64,000 bases of DNA from Paenarthrobacter sp. A20 (GTDB lineage Bacteria > Actinomycetota > Actinomycetes > Actinomycetales > Micrococcaceae): the NCBI RefSeq assembly GCF_024168825.1, contig NZ_JALJWH010000001.1, positions 1,426,001 to 1,490,000 on the forward strand. The letters run 5' to 3'. A program made the translations under genes and the position numbers. The notes under the pieces were generated by a model. That model had not been told where the DNA came from. It ran no database searches and saw only the letters and a list, made by a program, of their open reading frames with translations. Positions 20,126-29,552 of this stretch are shown here, one piece after another. Positions within the stretch are counted from its first letter, which is position 1, and each line of letters starts with the position of its first letter.

Positions 20126-21537
20126 CCGAACTCCTCACTGAGACGCTGGTCCAGGAGCCACATCGCATTCGCGGCCTTGAAATGCCGTGGAACAGGGTGA
20201 TGGGAAGCAGCGAGGGACCCGCCAGCGCAGCCCGTGCGTTGGGCCCCTGGCATCCGCAGGAGTTTACGGCCGAATGCGTGGAGATTGTTGCCGAAGTGGG
20301 CGGCATGATGACCTTCGTGTTCCGTCGCTCCGATGGTGCACCCCTGGCGTTCCGAGCCGGCCAGTACGTGAACGTGGCCTTCCCTGTGAACGGGGAAGAC
20401 CAGGACCCGGCGGACCGCAGCTACTCGCTGTCCAGCGCCCCCACCAGGCCGTGGACCTTCGACATCACTGTTAAACGCGATCCGACGGGCCTGGTTTCAC
20501 CGTGGGTGCACCAGAACATCAAACCCGGCACCGTTTTGGAGATGCTGGGGCCCGTGGGGGCCTTCCACCTGCCCGACGTCGACCGGCGGGCACGGTACCT
20601 CCTGCTGGCTGCCGGGGCCGGCATCACCCCCATCATGTCCATGGTTCGGACCATCCATTCCCTCCCTGGACAGGCCGATGTGGTGGTGCTTTATCACGGG
20701 GCGGCGGACGAGGGCTTTGCCTTCAACAAGGAACTCGCCTACATCGCCTCCGTGGACTCGCGCATCAAGGTCTTCTACTCCCTGGGCAACCGAGCCAAAC
20801 CCGCGGACTGGGAAGGGCTGAGTGGAAGGCTCACGGCGGCCATGCTGGATGAGGTGGCTCCGGATGCCAACGGACGGCAGGTCTATGCGTGTGGTCCCGA
20901 GGGCTACCTGAACACCGCCACTGAGCTCCTGGGGAAGGTGGGCGTGGACGACACCTCCATCCACATGGAGTTCTTCACCGGAGACCGCCAGACCATCCTT
21001 GAATACCAGGCGGAGCTTGCGCATGCGGCGGACATCGCGGAGGAGATCGCCGAGGAAATAGCGGAATCCGCCGAGGATTACTACGAAAGCCAGCCCGCTG
21101 CGTTTGGGCTCTACGAGCCAGGCTACGACGCCGAGGGAACCTTGCAGGCGACCGGCCTGGAGCTGGAATCCGCGGAGCCGGACCTGACCGGTCCCGAAGC
21201 TTTCGACGGCGGTGCGGATGCGGGAGCGGAGGTCTCAACTCCCGATGCTTCGAGCTTTGAGACAGTGGGAACGGGGAGCCTCACCCTGTCCTTCATGCGC
21301 ACCGGCATCAATGTGCGCGTGGACCCGTCCGAGCACATCCTGGGCCCGGCCCAGCGTGCCGGCGTCAGGATCGGCGCCAACTGCAAAGAGGGCATGTGTG
21401 GCTCCTGCAAGATCGTCAAGCTTTCCGGTGACGTCGAGATGAACCACCAGGGCGGCATCCGGGCACGCGAAATCGACGCTGGAAAGTTCCTGCCCTGCTG
21501 CTCAACGGCGCTCACTGACATGGTGATCGACGCTTAG
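20122..21537 (+). CDS. gbcB: Glycine betaine monooxygenase reductase subunit with acidic linker
   Basis: 471 residues; passes electrons from NAD(P)H through FAD and a [2Fe-2S] cluster to GbcA. Seen: FAD motif RSYSLSS (99-105), NAD motif AAGAGITP (163-170), CGPEGY (257-262), and a C-terminal plant-type ferredoxin domain with Cys421, Cys426, Cys429 and Cys459. Between the two (about 290-383) lies an unusually long linker rich in Glu, Asp and Ala, with an IAEEIAEEIAE repeat; GbcB proteins I know are about 100 residues shorter. ATG 20122 overlaps the gbcA stop (ATGA), indicating translational coupling. Confidence 0.92.
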   Translation: MTELLTETLVQEPHRIRGLEMPWNRVMGSSEGPASAARALGPWHPQEFTAECVEIVAEVGGMMTFVFRRSDGAPLAFRAGQYVNVAFPVNGEDQDPADRSYSLSSAPTRPWTFDITVKRDPTGLVSPWVHQNIKPGTVLEMLGPVGAFHLPDVDRRARYLLLAAGAGITPIMSMVRTIHSLPGQADVVVLYHGAADEGFAFNKELAYIASVDSRIKVFYSLGNRAKPADWEGLSGRLTAAMLDEVAPDANGRQVYACGPEGYLNTATELLGKVGVDDTSIHMEFFTGDRQTILEYQAELAHAADIAEEIAEEIAESAEDYYESQPAAFGLYEPGYDAEGTLQATGLELESAEPDLTGPEAFDGGADAGAEVSTPDASSFETVGTGSLTLSFMRTGINVRVDPSEHILGPAQRAGVRIGANCKEGMCGSCKIVKLSGDVEMNHQGGIRAREIDAGKFLPCCSTALTDMVIDA

Positions 21538-21545
21538 CTCAGGGC

Positions 21546-23699
21546 TCAGGGCTCAGTACGCCGCAGCTCTGCCCGTTCCACGAGCTCCGTGATCCACGGC
21601 CGTTGGGCACGGTGGAGCGTCAAACCTTCCGGAAGCCCCTCAACCCGGGAGGAAGAACCGACCACGTCGATGGTGATGCGCCCGCTTCCCATGGGGGCGT
21701 TGCTGATGTGCAGGTCACCGTAGGACTCGGGCAATACGGGATCCAGCCAGACGCCGCCCAAGGAAATGTGGGCGTCGTAGCGCATGAGTCCGGTGATGAG
21801 CTGGATGGGAGTAGCGGCAGCCCAGGCCTGTGGGGAACATGCCGTGGGGTACGGCACGGGCTCCCTGAACTGTTCGCGCGCAAACCCGCAGAACAGTTCG
21901 GGGAGCCTGCCGCCGGAGAACTCGGCTGCTTCAAGCAGGGCAGTGGCGATGCGCTGCGCTTCCTCCACGAATCCGTAGCGGAGCAAGCCTGCCGCTATCA
22001 GCGCATTGTCATGCGGCCAGACCGAGCCATTGTGGTAGCTGGCCGGGTTGTAGGCGCCCATGTCGCTGGCCAGGGTGCGGACTCCCCAACCGCTGAACAT
22101 TTCCGGAGACATCAGCCGCTCCACCACACGGGGAGCCTTGTCTTCGTCCACCAAGCCAAACCACAGGCAGTGCCCCATATTTGACGCGCAGGCGTCGACA
22201 GGGCGCTTGTCCTTATCCAAGGCCACCGCGTAATAGCCCTTGTCCGGGAGCCAGAAGTCCTCGTTGAACTTCTTTTTCAGGCGATCCGCGCGTTCCCGAA
22301 GCTCGGCTGCCAAGGTGTGGTCGCCGTCGTCGTAAGCCATCCAAGCGCGCGCCATGTAGGCGCCATGTACGTAGGCCTGGACTTCGCACAGGGCCAACGG
22401 TGGCTCAGCGATGGTGCCATCGGCAAAGTTGATACCGTCCCAGGAATCTTTCCAGCCCTGGTTGATGAGGCCGTGCTCGTTGGGACGCCCGTACTCCACG
22501 AAGCCGTCGCCATCCCGGTCGCCATAGTCCCTGATCCACTCGAGCGCGCGATCCGCGTTGGGGAGGAGCTCGGAAATCACGTCCTTGGCGAAGCCCCAAC
22601 GGCTGACCGAACCCAGGACAGCGACAAAAAGGGGAGTGGCGTCGACGCTGCCGTAGTAGGCGGACTTGCCGCCGAGGGCCAGGCTGCTGGAGACGTCCAG
22701 CCTCACCTCATGCAGGATCTTGCCGGGTTCTTCCTCCGTAGCGGTGTTCACCTCGCTTCCTTGGCGGTCAGCCAGGGTGCGCAGCGTGCCCAACGCCAGG
22801 GATGGATCCACGGGAAGTGCCATCTCTGACGCCCAGAGGGAGTCCCGGCCGAACAACGTCATGAACCATGGCGCTCCTGCGGCCACCACCACCCTGTCCG
22901 GGTGCGCCGGATCCTGAATGCGGAGGGCACCCAAGTCCTCGTAACTCCTGCGGAGGGTCTTTTCGATGGACCGGTTGCCTATTTGCATCACCGGGATCTT
23001 GCCCACCCATTCCTGCCTCCGCCGATCACTGGGGGACATCTCGCCCCGGCCGGGATGGGTGAAGGGAGCTGCCGACCCGTCAAGGGTGGGCATCGCGCTG
23101 ATACGTGTACTCCATTGCCCATAGGGCGGAATGCTCGTCCTGAAACCCAAGGCCTTGGCTCCGGCGCCGGCGCCTTCGGCCCTGATCATCACGCCCTTCT
23201 TCAGCCCCTCCCACAGCCCGCGGATTTCCAGCGAATCACCTTCCAAACGACGCGTTTCCTTCCATTCGCGGGTGATCCGGGCTTCCTTCACTTCAAAGAG
23301 ATCCGCGAAGTCCGCTTCGACCGCCAGCGTGATGCTGCACTCAGCCGGTTCTTTGGAGTAGTTCCGGATAGTGATTTCCTCAAGCATGCCGGCCCCTACT
23401 TCACGGAGCCGTTCTACGAGCAGGGGACTGTCGGCGTAGCCGCCTGAGCGCGGCACACGGCCTGCGAACAGGGCCCGGTACGGCTCTTTGGTTTCTGCCG
23501 CCAGGGGTTCGACGGTCTGGCCGTTGATGGTCAGCTCCCAGCGGGACAAGATGCGTGTGTCCAAGTGGAACAGGCCCTGCGGCAGGTCAGGCCTGATGTC
23601 TCCGTTGGCTGCAGAGATGCAGAAAGTAGAGCCTTCCACGAGGGTTACGGTGCCGGAGCCCAGTGGGCCGGCTGCGGTGTCTGCGTTCCATCCAGCCAC
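21546..23699 (-). CDS. Amylo-alpha-1,6-glucosidase-like glycogen debranching protein
   Basis: 717 residues. The N-terminal beta-sandwich domain (about 15-210) belongs to the bacterial glycogen-debranching N-terminal type, with LDTRILSRWELTINGQ. An (alpha/alpha)6-barrel glycosidase domain follows, with GRDSLWASEM, EYGRPNEHGLINQGWKDSWD and HNGSVWPHDNALIA, which carry the likely acid/base carboxylates. The family trims alpha-glucans or unusual glucosides; many actinobacterial members have no tested substrate. It ends 8 bases from the convergent gbcB stop and appears to be a single-gene unit. Confidence 0.85.
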   Translation of the reverse strand: MAGWNADTAAGPLGSGTVTLVEGSTFCISAANGDIRPDLPQGLFHLDTRILSRWELTINGQTVEPLAAETKEPYRALFAGRVPRSGGYADSPLLVERLREVGAGMLEEITIRNYSKEPAECSITLAVEADFADLFEVKEARITREWKETRRLEGDSLEIRGLWEGLKKGVMIRAEGAGAGAKALGFRTSIPPYGQWSTRISAMPTLDGSAAPFTHPGRGEMSPSDRRRQEWVGKIPVMQIGNRSIEKTLRRSYEDLGALRIQDPAHPDRVVVAAGAPWFMTLFGRDSLWASEMALPVDPSLALGTLRTLADRQGSEVNTATEEEPGKILHEVRLDVSSSLALGGKSAYYGSVDATPLFVAVLGSVSRWGFAKDVISELLPNADRALEWIRDYGDRDGDGFVEYGRPNEHGLINQGWKDSWDGINFADGTIAEPPLALCEVQAYVHGAYMARAWMAYDDGDHTLAAELRERADRLKKKFNEDFWLPDKGYYAVALDKDKRPVDACASNMGHCLWFGLVDEDKAPRVVERLMSPEMFSGWGVRTLASDMGAYNPASYHNGSVWPHDNALIAAGLLRYGFVEEAQRIATALLEAAEFSGGRLPELFCGFAREQFREPVPYPTACSPQAWAAATPIQLITGLMRYDAHISLGGVWLDPVLPESYGDLHISNAPMGSGRITIDVVGSSSRVEGLPEGLTLHRAQRPWITELVERAELRRTEP

Positions 23700-23994
23700 G
23701 GCTTGCCTCCAATCATCACGCCCTGATTGCCCGCTCCGCTGGGGGACGCAGGATTCCGGGGTGTGTGGCTGTATCTGAAGCTACGCCGAACTCGGGGATG
23801 GCGCCAGAGCCCGCGCATCGGTTGCCACGGCCCGGTGTGGCGCCGGTTTCGGCGCGGGACAGCACCTCTTCGAAACCCAGAGTTAATCTGTTTTCCGGTT
23901 ACTCCGCGGTACGGGGGGTCTATAGTGGGGGAACAGGACATTCGCTGATGCAGCCCGGCGGCCCGTATTTTCTTCCGACGCCGGAGGCCCCGTA
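23700..23994. other. Divergent intergenic region (295 bases)
   Basis: Separates the debranching gene (minus) and the 113-residue gene (plus). The plus-strand TATAGT near 23920, ahead of the short gene, may be its -10 box. No gene or strong repeat is seen. Confidence 0.35.
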
Positions 23995-24336
23995 ATGACC
24001 GACACCCAAATAGGCAGCTTTATTCGCGACTGCGTGGTGTTTGAGGACGACACCGAGAACGGCTTGGATTTTGACACTTTCTATGGCCTGTACATCAGTT
24101 GGTGCGTTCTTGGACGAAAAATTCCCATTCCAGACTCCGCTTTCAAAACGGCCCTTGTCCGTGAGGGTCTGAGGTCCATCAAGGAAAACGGCCGCAGGAT
24201 CTATGCAGGATTGAGCATGGTAGGCCCTGCAGCCAGGGACTACGTGGTAAACAGCGTTCCCGTGTGGGATGCAACGGGGGCCGATGCTCCCGCACTTTCC
24301 GAGATCGTCGAGGAAGCTGTTCCATCCATCGCCTAG
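23995..24336 (+). CDS. Small winged-helix-like protein (113 aa)
   Basis: I do not recognise a named gene. The first 75 residues (FIRDCVVFEDD..TFYGLYISWCVLGRKIPIPDSAFKTAL) resemble the winged-helix domain at the C terminus of phage P4/D5-type primases, in which an aromatic-rich Y-x-x-W-C motif precedes a recognition helix. Here the domain stands alone, with a short acidic tail. Such free-standing copies may be DNA-binding regulators or prophage relics; no phage genes lie nearby. A hairpin terminator follows directly. Confidence 0.6.
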   Translation: MTDTQIGSFIRDCVVFEDDTENGLDFDTFYGLYISWCVLGRKIPIPDSAFKTALVREGLRSIKENGRRIYAGLSMVGPAARDYVVNSVPVWDATGADAPALSEIVEEAVPSIA

Positions 24337-24357
24337 CCTTATTCAACAGCGAGCGTT

Positions 24358-24396
24358 CAGCCCATGCCCCTAGGATTCATAAGGGGGCATGGGCTG
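24358..24396. terminator. Hairpin terminator after the small winged-helix gene
   Basis: CAGCCCATGCCCC (24358-24370) pairs exactly with GGGGCATGGGCTG (24384-24396) over a 13-base loop, between the small gene and phr. Confidence 0.7.
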
Positions 24397-24431
24397 TTCC
24401 CATTTCCGGGGGTGCCCGCTGAAAGGAATTA

Positions 24432-25838
24432 ATGAAACCGTCCATCGTTTGGTTTCGCGACGACCTGCGGGTCGCCGACAACCCGGCCCTGCGTGCCGCC
24501 GTCGACGACGGTGAAGCCGTTGCCTTATTCGTCCTCGACGAAGAATCGCCAGGCATCCGCGCCCACGGCGGTGCCGCACGGTGGTGGCTCCACCACTCGC
24601 TGACGGCGCTCCGTGATGAGCTGGACAAGCTGGGCATACCGCTGCTGCTCCGCCGCGGAGCGGCCTCTGACGTGGTCCGGAAGACGACGACGGCGGTTGG
24701 CGCCGGCGCGCTTTACTGGAACCGCCGGTACGGCTCGGCTGAGCGGACGGTCGACGCCGGAATCAAGGCCTGGGCGGGTGACGCAGGACTGCATGTGGCG
24801 AGTTTTCAAGCGTCCCTGCTCCACGAGCCATGGAATGTGGCCACGAAAACGGGCGGGCAATACAAGGTCTTCACTCCTTTCTGGCGGACCGTGTCTGCAC
24901 AGGATTTCCGCGAGCCGTTGGCTGTGCCCGCAAAGGGCCATGGGTATGCCGGCGAACTGCCGGGGTACGACGAACTGGACTCCTGGCATCTCTTGCCCAC
25001 CGACCCGGACTGGTCCGGCGGATTGGCCGACATGTGGACGCCGGGGGCTGCTGCCGGGCACCAGCGCCTTGCCGGGTTCGTGGAGAAGGGGCTTTCCAAT
25101 TACAGCGAGGGGCGGAACCGTCCGGACACCGATGGCAGCAGTTGCCTCTCGCCTTACCTGCGCTGGGGTGAGCTGAGCCCGTTTGAGGTGTGGCATGCCC
25201 TGGGTTCCAAAAGGTCGGACAGCGCTTCGATTTACGCTTCCGAGCTGGGCTGGCGTGAATTCTGCTGGCACCAGTACTTCCACAACCCTGGGCTCGCAAC
25301 GGCTAACCTTCGCCCTGAGTTCGATCGCTTCCCCTGGGCGTGGCCCGGGGTTGCTGGAGACGGAAGCAGTGGTGGCGACGGTAAACACCCCGGCCACGAA
25401 AGTGCGCCGGAGGAGCTCCGCGCATGGCAGCAAGGCCGCACCGGCTTCCCCATGGTGGACGCCGGACAACGGCAGCTCTGGCATACGGGGTGGATGCACA
25501 ACCGTGTCCGCATGGTTGCCGCGAGCTTCCTGGTGAAGAACCTTGGCATCCACTGGCAGCTCGGCGAGCAGTGGTTCTGGGACACCCTGGTGGACGCTGA
25601 TCCGGCGTCGAACCCCGCCAACTGGCAGTGGGTGGCAGGGTCCGGGGCCGATGCGTCGCCGTTCTTCAGGATCTTCAACCCGGAGGCCCAGCGCATTAAG
25701 TTCGATCCCCAGGGAAAATACATTGCCCATTGGATTCCGGAGTTCGGCACACCCGGCTACCCGGAGGAGATCGTGGACCTCAAGACCACCCGGGCGGAAG
25801 CGCTGGAGGCGTACAAGGGGATGAAAGAGGTCCATTAG
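24432..25838 (+). CDS. phr: Deoxyribodipyrimidine photolyase (class I)
   Basis: 468 residues; uses blue light and reduced FAD to split cyclobutane pyrimidine dimers. Seen: an N-terminal antenna domain with IVWFRDDLRVADNPAL, and a C-terminal helical FAD domain with SPYLRWGELSP, TGFPMVDAGQRQLWHTGWMH and NWQWVAGSGADASPFFRIFN, the strongest signature of the family. The conserved Trp electron-transfer chain region is intact. AAAGGA lies upstream of the ATG. Single gene, no partner nearby. Confidence 0.94.
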   Translation: MKPSIVWFRDDLRVADNPALRAAVDDGEAVALFVLDEESPGIRAHGGAARWWLHHSLTALRDELDKLGIPLLLRRGAASDVVRKTTTAVGAGALYWNRRYGSAERTVDAGIKAWAGDAGLHVASFQASLLHEPWNVATKTGGQYKVFTPFWRTVSAQDFREPLAVPAKGHGYAGELPGYDELDSWHLLPTDPDWSGGLADMWTPGAAAGHQRLAGFVEKGLSNYSEGRNRPDTDGSSCLSPYLRWGELSPFEVWHALGSKRSDSASIYASELGWREFCWHQYFHNPGLATANLRPEFDRFPWAWPGVAGDGSSGGDGKHPGHESAPEELRAWQQGRTGFPMVDAGQRQLWHTGWMHNRVRMVAASFLVKNLGIHWQLGEQWFWDTLVDADPASNPANWQWVAGSGADASPFFRIFNPEAQRIKFDPQGKYIAHWIPEFGTPGYPEEIVDLKTTRAEALEAYKGMKEVH

Positions 25839-25990
25839 GCGTCCCAGGACACCCCTCTGGAAATTAGTAGGAAGTCCGAGTATATTCGGGTTCAGAGATG
25901 ACCTGGATCACAGTTGGTCACGTGTTCCCCGCAGCGGTCCCAGCACCCGGCGGCATGGCAGTCATTCACGATGCAAAGGAGCATTCCACC

Positions 25991-27490
25991 ATGGTGCGCG
26001 AGCTTTCACACTACGTAGACGGCCAAAGGATTGACGGCACGTCCGGTCGGTTCAGCGATGTCTACGATCCCTGCACCGGCGAAGTCCAGGCCCGGCTTCC
26101 GCTGGCCAGCGCGGACGAGGTCCGCAACGCCGTCGCAAATGCGGAGAAGGGCCAGCTCGAATGGGCGGCCATGAACCCGCAGCGCCGTGGACGCATCCTG
26201 CTCAAGTTCGTGGACCTGGTCAACGACAACATGGACGAGCTCGCCAAGCTCCTGTCCTCCGAGCACGGCAAGACGTTCGCCGATGCCAAGGGCGACATCC
26301 AGCGCGGCATCGAGGTAGTCGAGTTCTCCGCAGGGGCACCACACCTGCTCAAGGGAGAGTTCTCGGACAACGCGGGGCAGGGCATTGACGTCCACTCACT
26401 CCGCCAGCCCTTGGGCGTCGTCGCGGGCATCACGCCCTTCAACTTCCCGGCCATGATCCCGCTGTGGAAGTCGGGCCCCGCGCTCGCCGCCGGAAATGCG
26501 TTCATCCTCAAGCCCTCCGAACGGGACCCGTCGGTTCCCCTGCGCCTGGCCGAGCTGTACAGCGAAGCCGGGGTTCCGAACGGCGTCTTCAACGTGATCA
26601 ACGGCGACAAGGAAGCCGTGGACGCGTTGCTTGAAGATCCGCGCGTCAAGGCAATCGGCTTCGTGGGCTCCACACCGATCGCCCAGTACATCTACGCCAC
26701 AGCAGCCGCGCACGGCAAGCGCGCGCAGTGCTTTGGCGGCGCGAAGAACCACATGGTGATCATGCCCGACGCCGACCTGGACATGGCCGCCGACGCCCTG
26801 ATTGGTGCTGGGTATGGTTCGGCGGGCGAGCGCTGCATGGCGATCTCGGTGGCCGTGCCGGTGGGCCAGGAAACCGCCGATGCCTTGGTGGCCAAGCTGA
26901 CCGAGCGCGTCAAGGACCTGAGGGTGGGCCACAGCCTGGACAAGGACTCGGACTTCGGACCCGTAGTGGCTGCTTCAGCCAAGGAACGGATCGAGGGGTA
27001 CATCCAATCCGGCGTGGATGAAGGCGCAACGCTGGTTACTGATGGCCGCGGCCTCACCGTGGACGGCTACGACGGCGGTTTCTGGGTTGGTCCTACGCTC
27101 TTCGACAATGTCACCAAGGACATGAAGATCTATAAGGAAGAGATCTTCGGCCCTGTCCTCAGCGTGCTGCGCGCGGCTGACTATGACGAAGCGCTCAGGC
27201 TCTGCAGCGAGCACGAGTTTGGCAACGGCGTCGCAATTTTCACCCGCGACGGCGACTCCGCCCGGGACTTCGCCAGCCGCGTGGAGGTAGGCATGGTGGG
27301 CATCAACGTGCCTATCCCCGTCCCGATCGCGTACTACACGTTCGGTGGTTGGAAGGCGTCCGGCTTCGGCGACCTCAACCAGCACGGCGCCGACGCCTTC
27401 CGCTTCTACACCAAGACCAAGACCGTGACATCACGGTGGCCCTCCGGCATCCGACAGGGCGCCAGCTTCGTGATGCCGGCAGGCAGCTAA
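25991..27490 (+). CDS. mmsA: CoA-acylating methylmalonate-semialdehyde dehydrogenase
   Basis: 499 residues; converts methylmalonate semialdehyde to propionyl-CoA with NAD and CoA in valine (and inositol) breakdown. Catalytic Cys282 lies in GSAGERCMAIS. The usual ALDH general-base glutamate is replaced in CFGGAKNHM, a known mark of this CoA-dependent subgroup. ATG 25991 is chosen over 25898 because AAAGGAG sits ten bases upstream and the length then fits the family. First gene of a four-gene operon; its stop overlaps the next start. Confidence 0.94.
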   Translation: MVRELSHYVDGQRIDGTSGRFSDVYDPCTGEVQARLPLASADEVRNAVANAEKGQLEWAAMNPQRRGRILLKFVDLVNDNMDELAKLLSSEHGKTFADAKGDIQRGIEVVEFSAGAPHLLKGEFSDNAGQGIDVHSLRQPLGVVAGITPFNFPAMIPLWKSGPALAAGNAFILKPSERDPSVPLRLAELYSEAGVPNGVFNVINGDKEAVDALLEDPRVKAIGFVGSTPIAQYIYATAAAHGKRAQCFGGAKNHMVIMPDADLDMAADALIGAGYGSAGERCMAISVAVPVGQETADALVAKLTERVKDLRVGHSLDKDSDFGPVVAASAKERIEGYIQSGVDEGATLVTDGRGLTVDGYDGGFWVGPTLFDNVTKDMKIYKEEIFGPVLSVLRAADYDEALRLCSEHEFGNGVAIFTRDGDSARDFASRVEVGMVGINVPIPVPIAYYTFGGWKASGFGDLNQHGADAFRFYTKTKTVTSRWPSGIRQGASFVMPAGS

Positions 27491-28554
27491 TGGGGGCATT
27501 GGAGACAGAAGACGAGGTTCTCTTTGAGCGCCGGGGCCATTTGGGCATCGTGACCCTGAACCGACCCAAGGCCGTCAACGCGCTCAACGCGGGAATGGTG
27601 AAAGCCATGCTCGGGCAGTTGGCGGACTGGGCGGACGACGACGCCGTCGCCACAGTTTTGGTGCGCGGCACCGGCGACCGCGGCCTGTGCGCGGGCGGGG
27701 ACATCGTGGCCATCTATAAGGACATGCTCCACAGTGGAACAGAAACAGCGGAGTTCTGGGCCGACGAGTACCGGCTGAACGCCCTGATCTCGCACTATCC
27801 CAAACCGTATGTGGCCTTCATGGACGGCCTGGTGCTGGGCGGTGGTGTCGGCATCTCGGCGCACGGTTCCTTGCGTGTCGTCACCGAACGGACACGCACC
27901 GGAATGCCCGAAACCACCATTGGATTCGTGCCCGACGTCGGCGGCACGCTCCTGCTGTCACGCTCGCCGGGGGAGACGGGAACCCACGCTGCCCTGACGG
28001 GTGCCCATCTGGCCGGCGCCGATGCCCTGTTCCTGGGCCTCGCGGACCACTTTGTGCCGTCCGAAAGCCTGCCCGCGTTGGCGGAAGCGCTGGAAACCTC
28101 GACGGCGGAAGCCGCCGTCGAGCGCTTCGCCCAAGCCGCGCCGGACTCGGCCCTGGCGGCCCAACGCGGGTGGATCGACGCCGCGTACGCGTACGACGAT
28201 GCCGAGGAGATCGTGCGGGGCCTGCGCTCGGCGGGGGCTGAAGCGGCTGCCGTTGCGGACACGATCGAGGCGAAATCGCCAACGTCGGTGAAAGTCGCTT
28301 TGGCATCCCTGCGCCGGGTCCGGGGGCTCTCGCTCGAGGAAGCGCTGGACCAGGAGTACCGGGTAGGGCTTCGTTGCCTTGCAGGTCCGGACTTCCGTGA
28401 AGGCATCCGCGCGCAGGTGGTGGACAAGGACAGGAATCCGCAATGGAAGCCGCCGACGCTCGCTGACGTCCGCACGTCCGACGTCGAGGGCTACTTCGCG
28501 CCGCTTGGAGAACGCGAGCTGGGGCTTTCAGCCAGTCCAGTCCAGTCGAATTGA
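27490..28554 (+). CDS. 3-hydroxyisobutyryl-CoA hydrolase
   Basis: 354 residues of the crotonase fold. It releases 3-hydroxyisobutyrate from its CoA ester in valine breakdown. Seen: the oxyanion-hole stretch GLCAGGDIVAIY, the long insert around EFWADEYRLNALISHYPKP that separates hydrolases of this type from plain enoyl-CoA hydratases, and GMPETTIGFVPDVGG with the catalytic acidic residues. ATG 27490 overlaps the mmsA stop TAA by one base. A long frame also opens at 27349 but lies inside mmsA. Confidence 0.88.
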   Translation: MGALETEDEVLFERRGHLGIVTLNRPKAVNALNAGMVKAMLGQLADWADDDAVATVLVRGTGDRGLCAGGDIVAIYKDMLHSGTETAEFWADEYRLNALISHYPKPYVAFMDGLVLGGGVGISAHGSLRVVTERTRTGMPETTIGFVPDVGGTLLLSRSPGETGTHAALTGAHLAGADALFLGLADHFVPSESLPALAEALETSTAEAAVERFAQAAPDSALAAQRGWIDAAYAYDDAEEIVRGLRSAGAEAAAVADTIEAKSPTSVKVALASLRRVRGLSLEEALDQEYRVGLRCLAGPDFREGIRAQVVDKDRNPQWKPPTLADVRTSDVEGYFAPLGERELGLSASPVQSN

Positions 28555-28565
28555 AGGAGACGAGC

Positions 28566-29507
28566 ATGACAGAGAACGCAGCCACGTCAGATATCCAAGC
28601 CCCCTCAACAGGACTCATCGCTTTCCTCGGCCTCGGCCACATGGGCGGACCCATGGCGGCGAACCTGATCAGAGCGGGGCACGAAGTCATCGGCTATGAC
28701 CCAGTCCCTGCGGCTGTCGAGGCAGCGCTGGCCCACGGGATTCCCATGGCGTCCACGGCACATGAGGCCGCAGCGGAAGCGGCGGTGGTGTTGACCATGC
28801 TCCCCAGCGGCAAGCACGTGCTGGACGCCTACCGGGGCGTGGACGGTCCTGGGCTCCTTTCCGTTGCGAAGCCGAACACCCTGTTTCTGGACTGCTCAAC
28901 CATCAACGTGGACGAAGCGCGCGAAGCGGCTGCCGTTGCACTGGAAGCCGGGCACCGCTCCGTGGACGCCCCGGTTTCCGGCGGCGTGGTGGGTGCCGAA
29001 GCGGGCACCCTGACGTTCATGGTGGGTGCATTGCCGGAGGATTTCGAGACCGTGAAACCGATCCTGGAACTCATGGGCAAGAGGATCGTCCACTGTGGTG
29101 ACCATGGTGCAGGGCAGGCCGCCAAGGTCTGCAACAACATGATTCTGGGCGTGTCCATGATCGCTGTTGCGGAGGCTTTTGTCCTCGGCGAGAAGCTGGG
29201 CCTCACGCACCAGGCGTTGTTCGACGTCGCCTCCAACGCGTCCGGACAATGCTGGGCACTGACCACCAACTGTCCCGTTCCGGGACCTGTGCCCACCAGC
29301 CCCGCCAACCGCGATTACCAGCCGGGGTTTGCCGGTGCGTTGATGGCCAAGGACCTGCGCCTGGCACTGAACGCGTTGGAAAGCACAGGTGTTGCGGCAG
29401 AGATGGGACCGCTGGCATCGCGTATTTACGATGCTTTTGCCGCCGGCGAGGGTGCCGGCAGGGACTTCTCCGGCATCATTACGGAGATCCGCGACAAGTC
29501 CGTGTGA
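28566..29507 (+). CDS. mmsB: 3-hydroxyisobutyrate dehydrogenase
   Basis: 313 residues. It oxidises 3-hydroxyisobutyrate to methylmalonate semialdehyde with NAD, feeding MmsA. Seen: the N-terminal Rossmann motif FLGLGHMGGPMA, the substrate motif DAPVSGGVVGAEAGTL, and the catalytic lysine region GAGQAAKVCNNMI. AAGGAG precedes ATG 28566; the in-frame codon at 28551 overlaps the previous stop and that ribosome site. Confidence 0.94.
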   Translation: MTENAATSDIQAPSTGLIAFLGLGHMGGPMAANLIRAGHEVIGYDPVPAAVEAALAHGIPMASTAHEAAAEAAVVLTMLPSGKHVLDAYRGVDGPGLLSVAKPNTLFLDCSTINVDEAREAAAVALEAGHRSVDAPVSGGVVGAEAGTLTFMVGALPEDFETVKPILELMGKRIVHCGDHGAGQAAKVCNNMILGVSMIAVAEAFVLGEKLGLTHQALFDVASNASGQCWALTTNCPVPGPVPTSPANRDYQPGFAGALMAKDLRLALNALESTGVAAEMGPLASRIYDAFAAGEGAGRDFSGIITEIRDKSV

Positions 29508-29552
29508 AAGGTTGGAACTGAACTTATGACGAGCTTGGCGGAGAGGGAGAGC

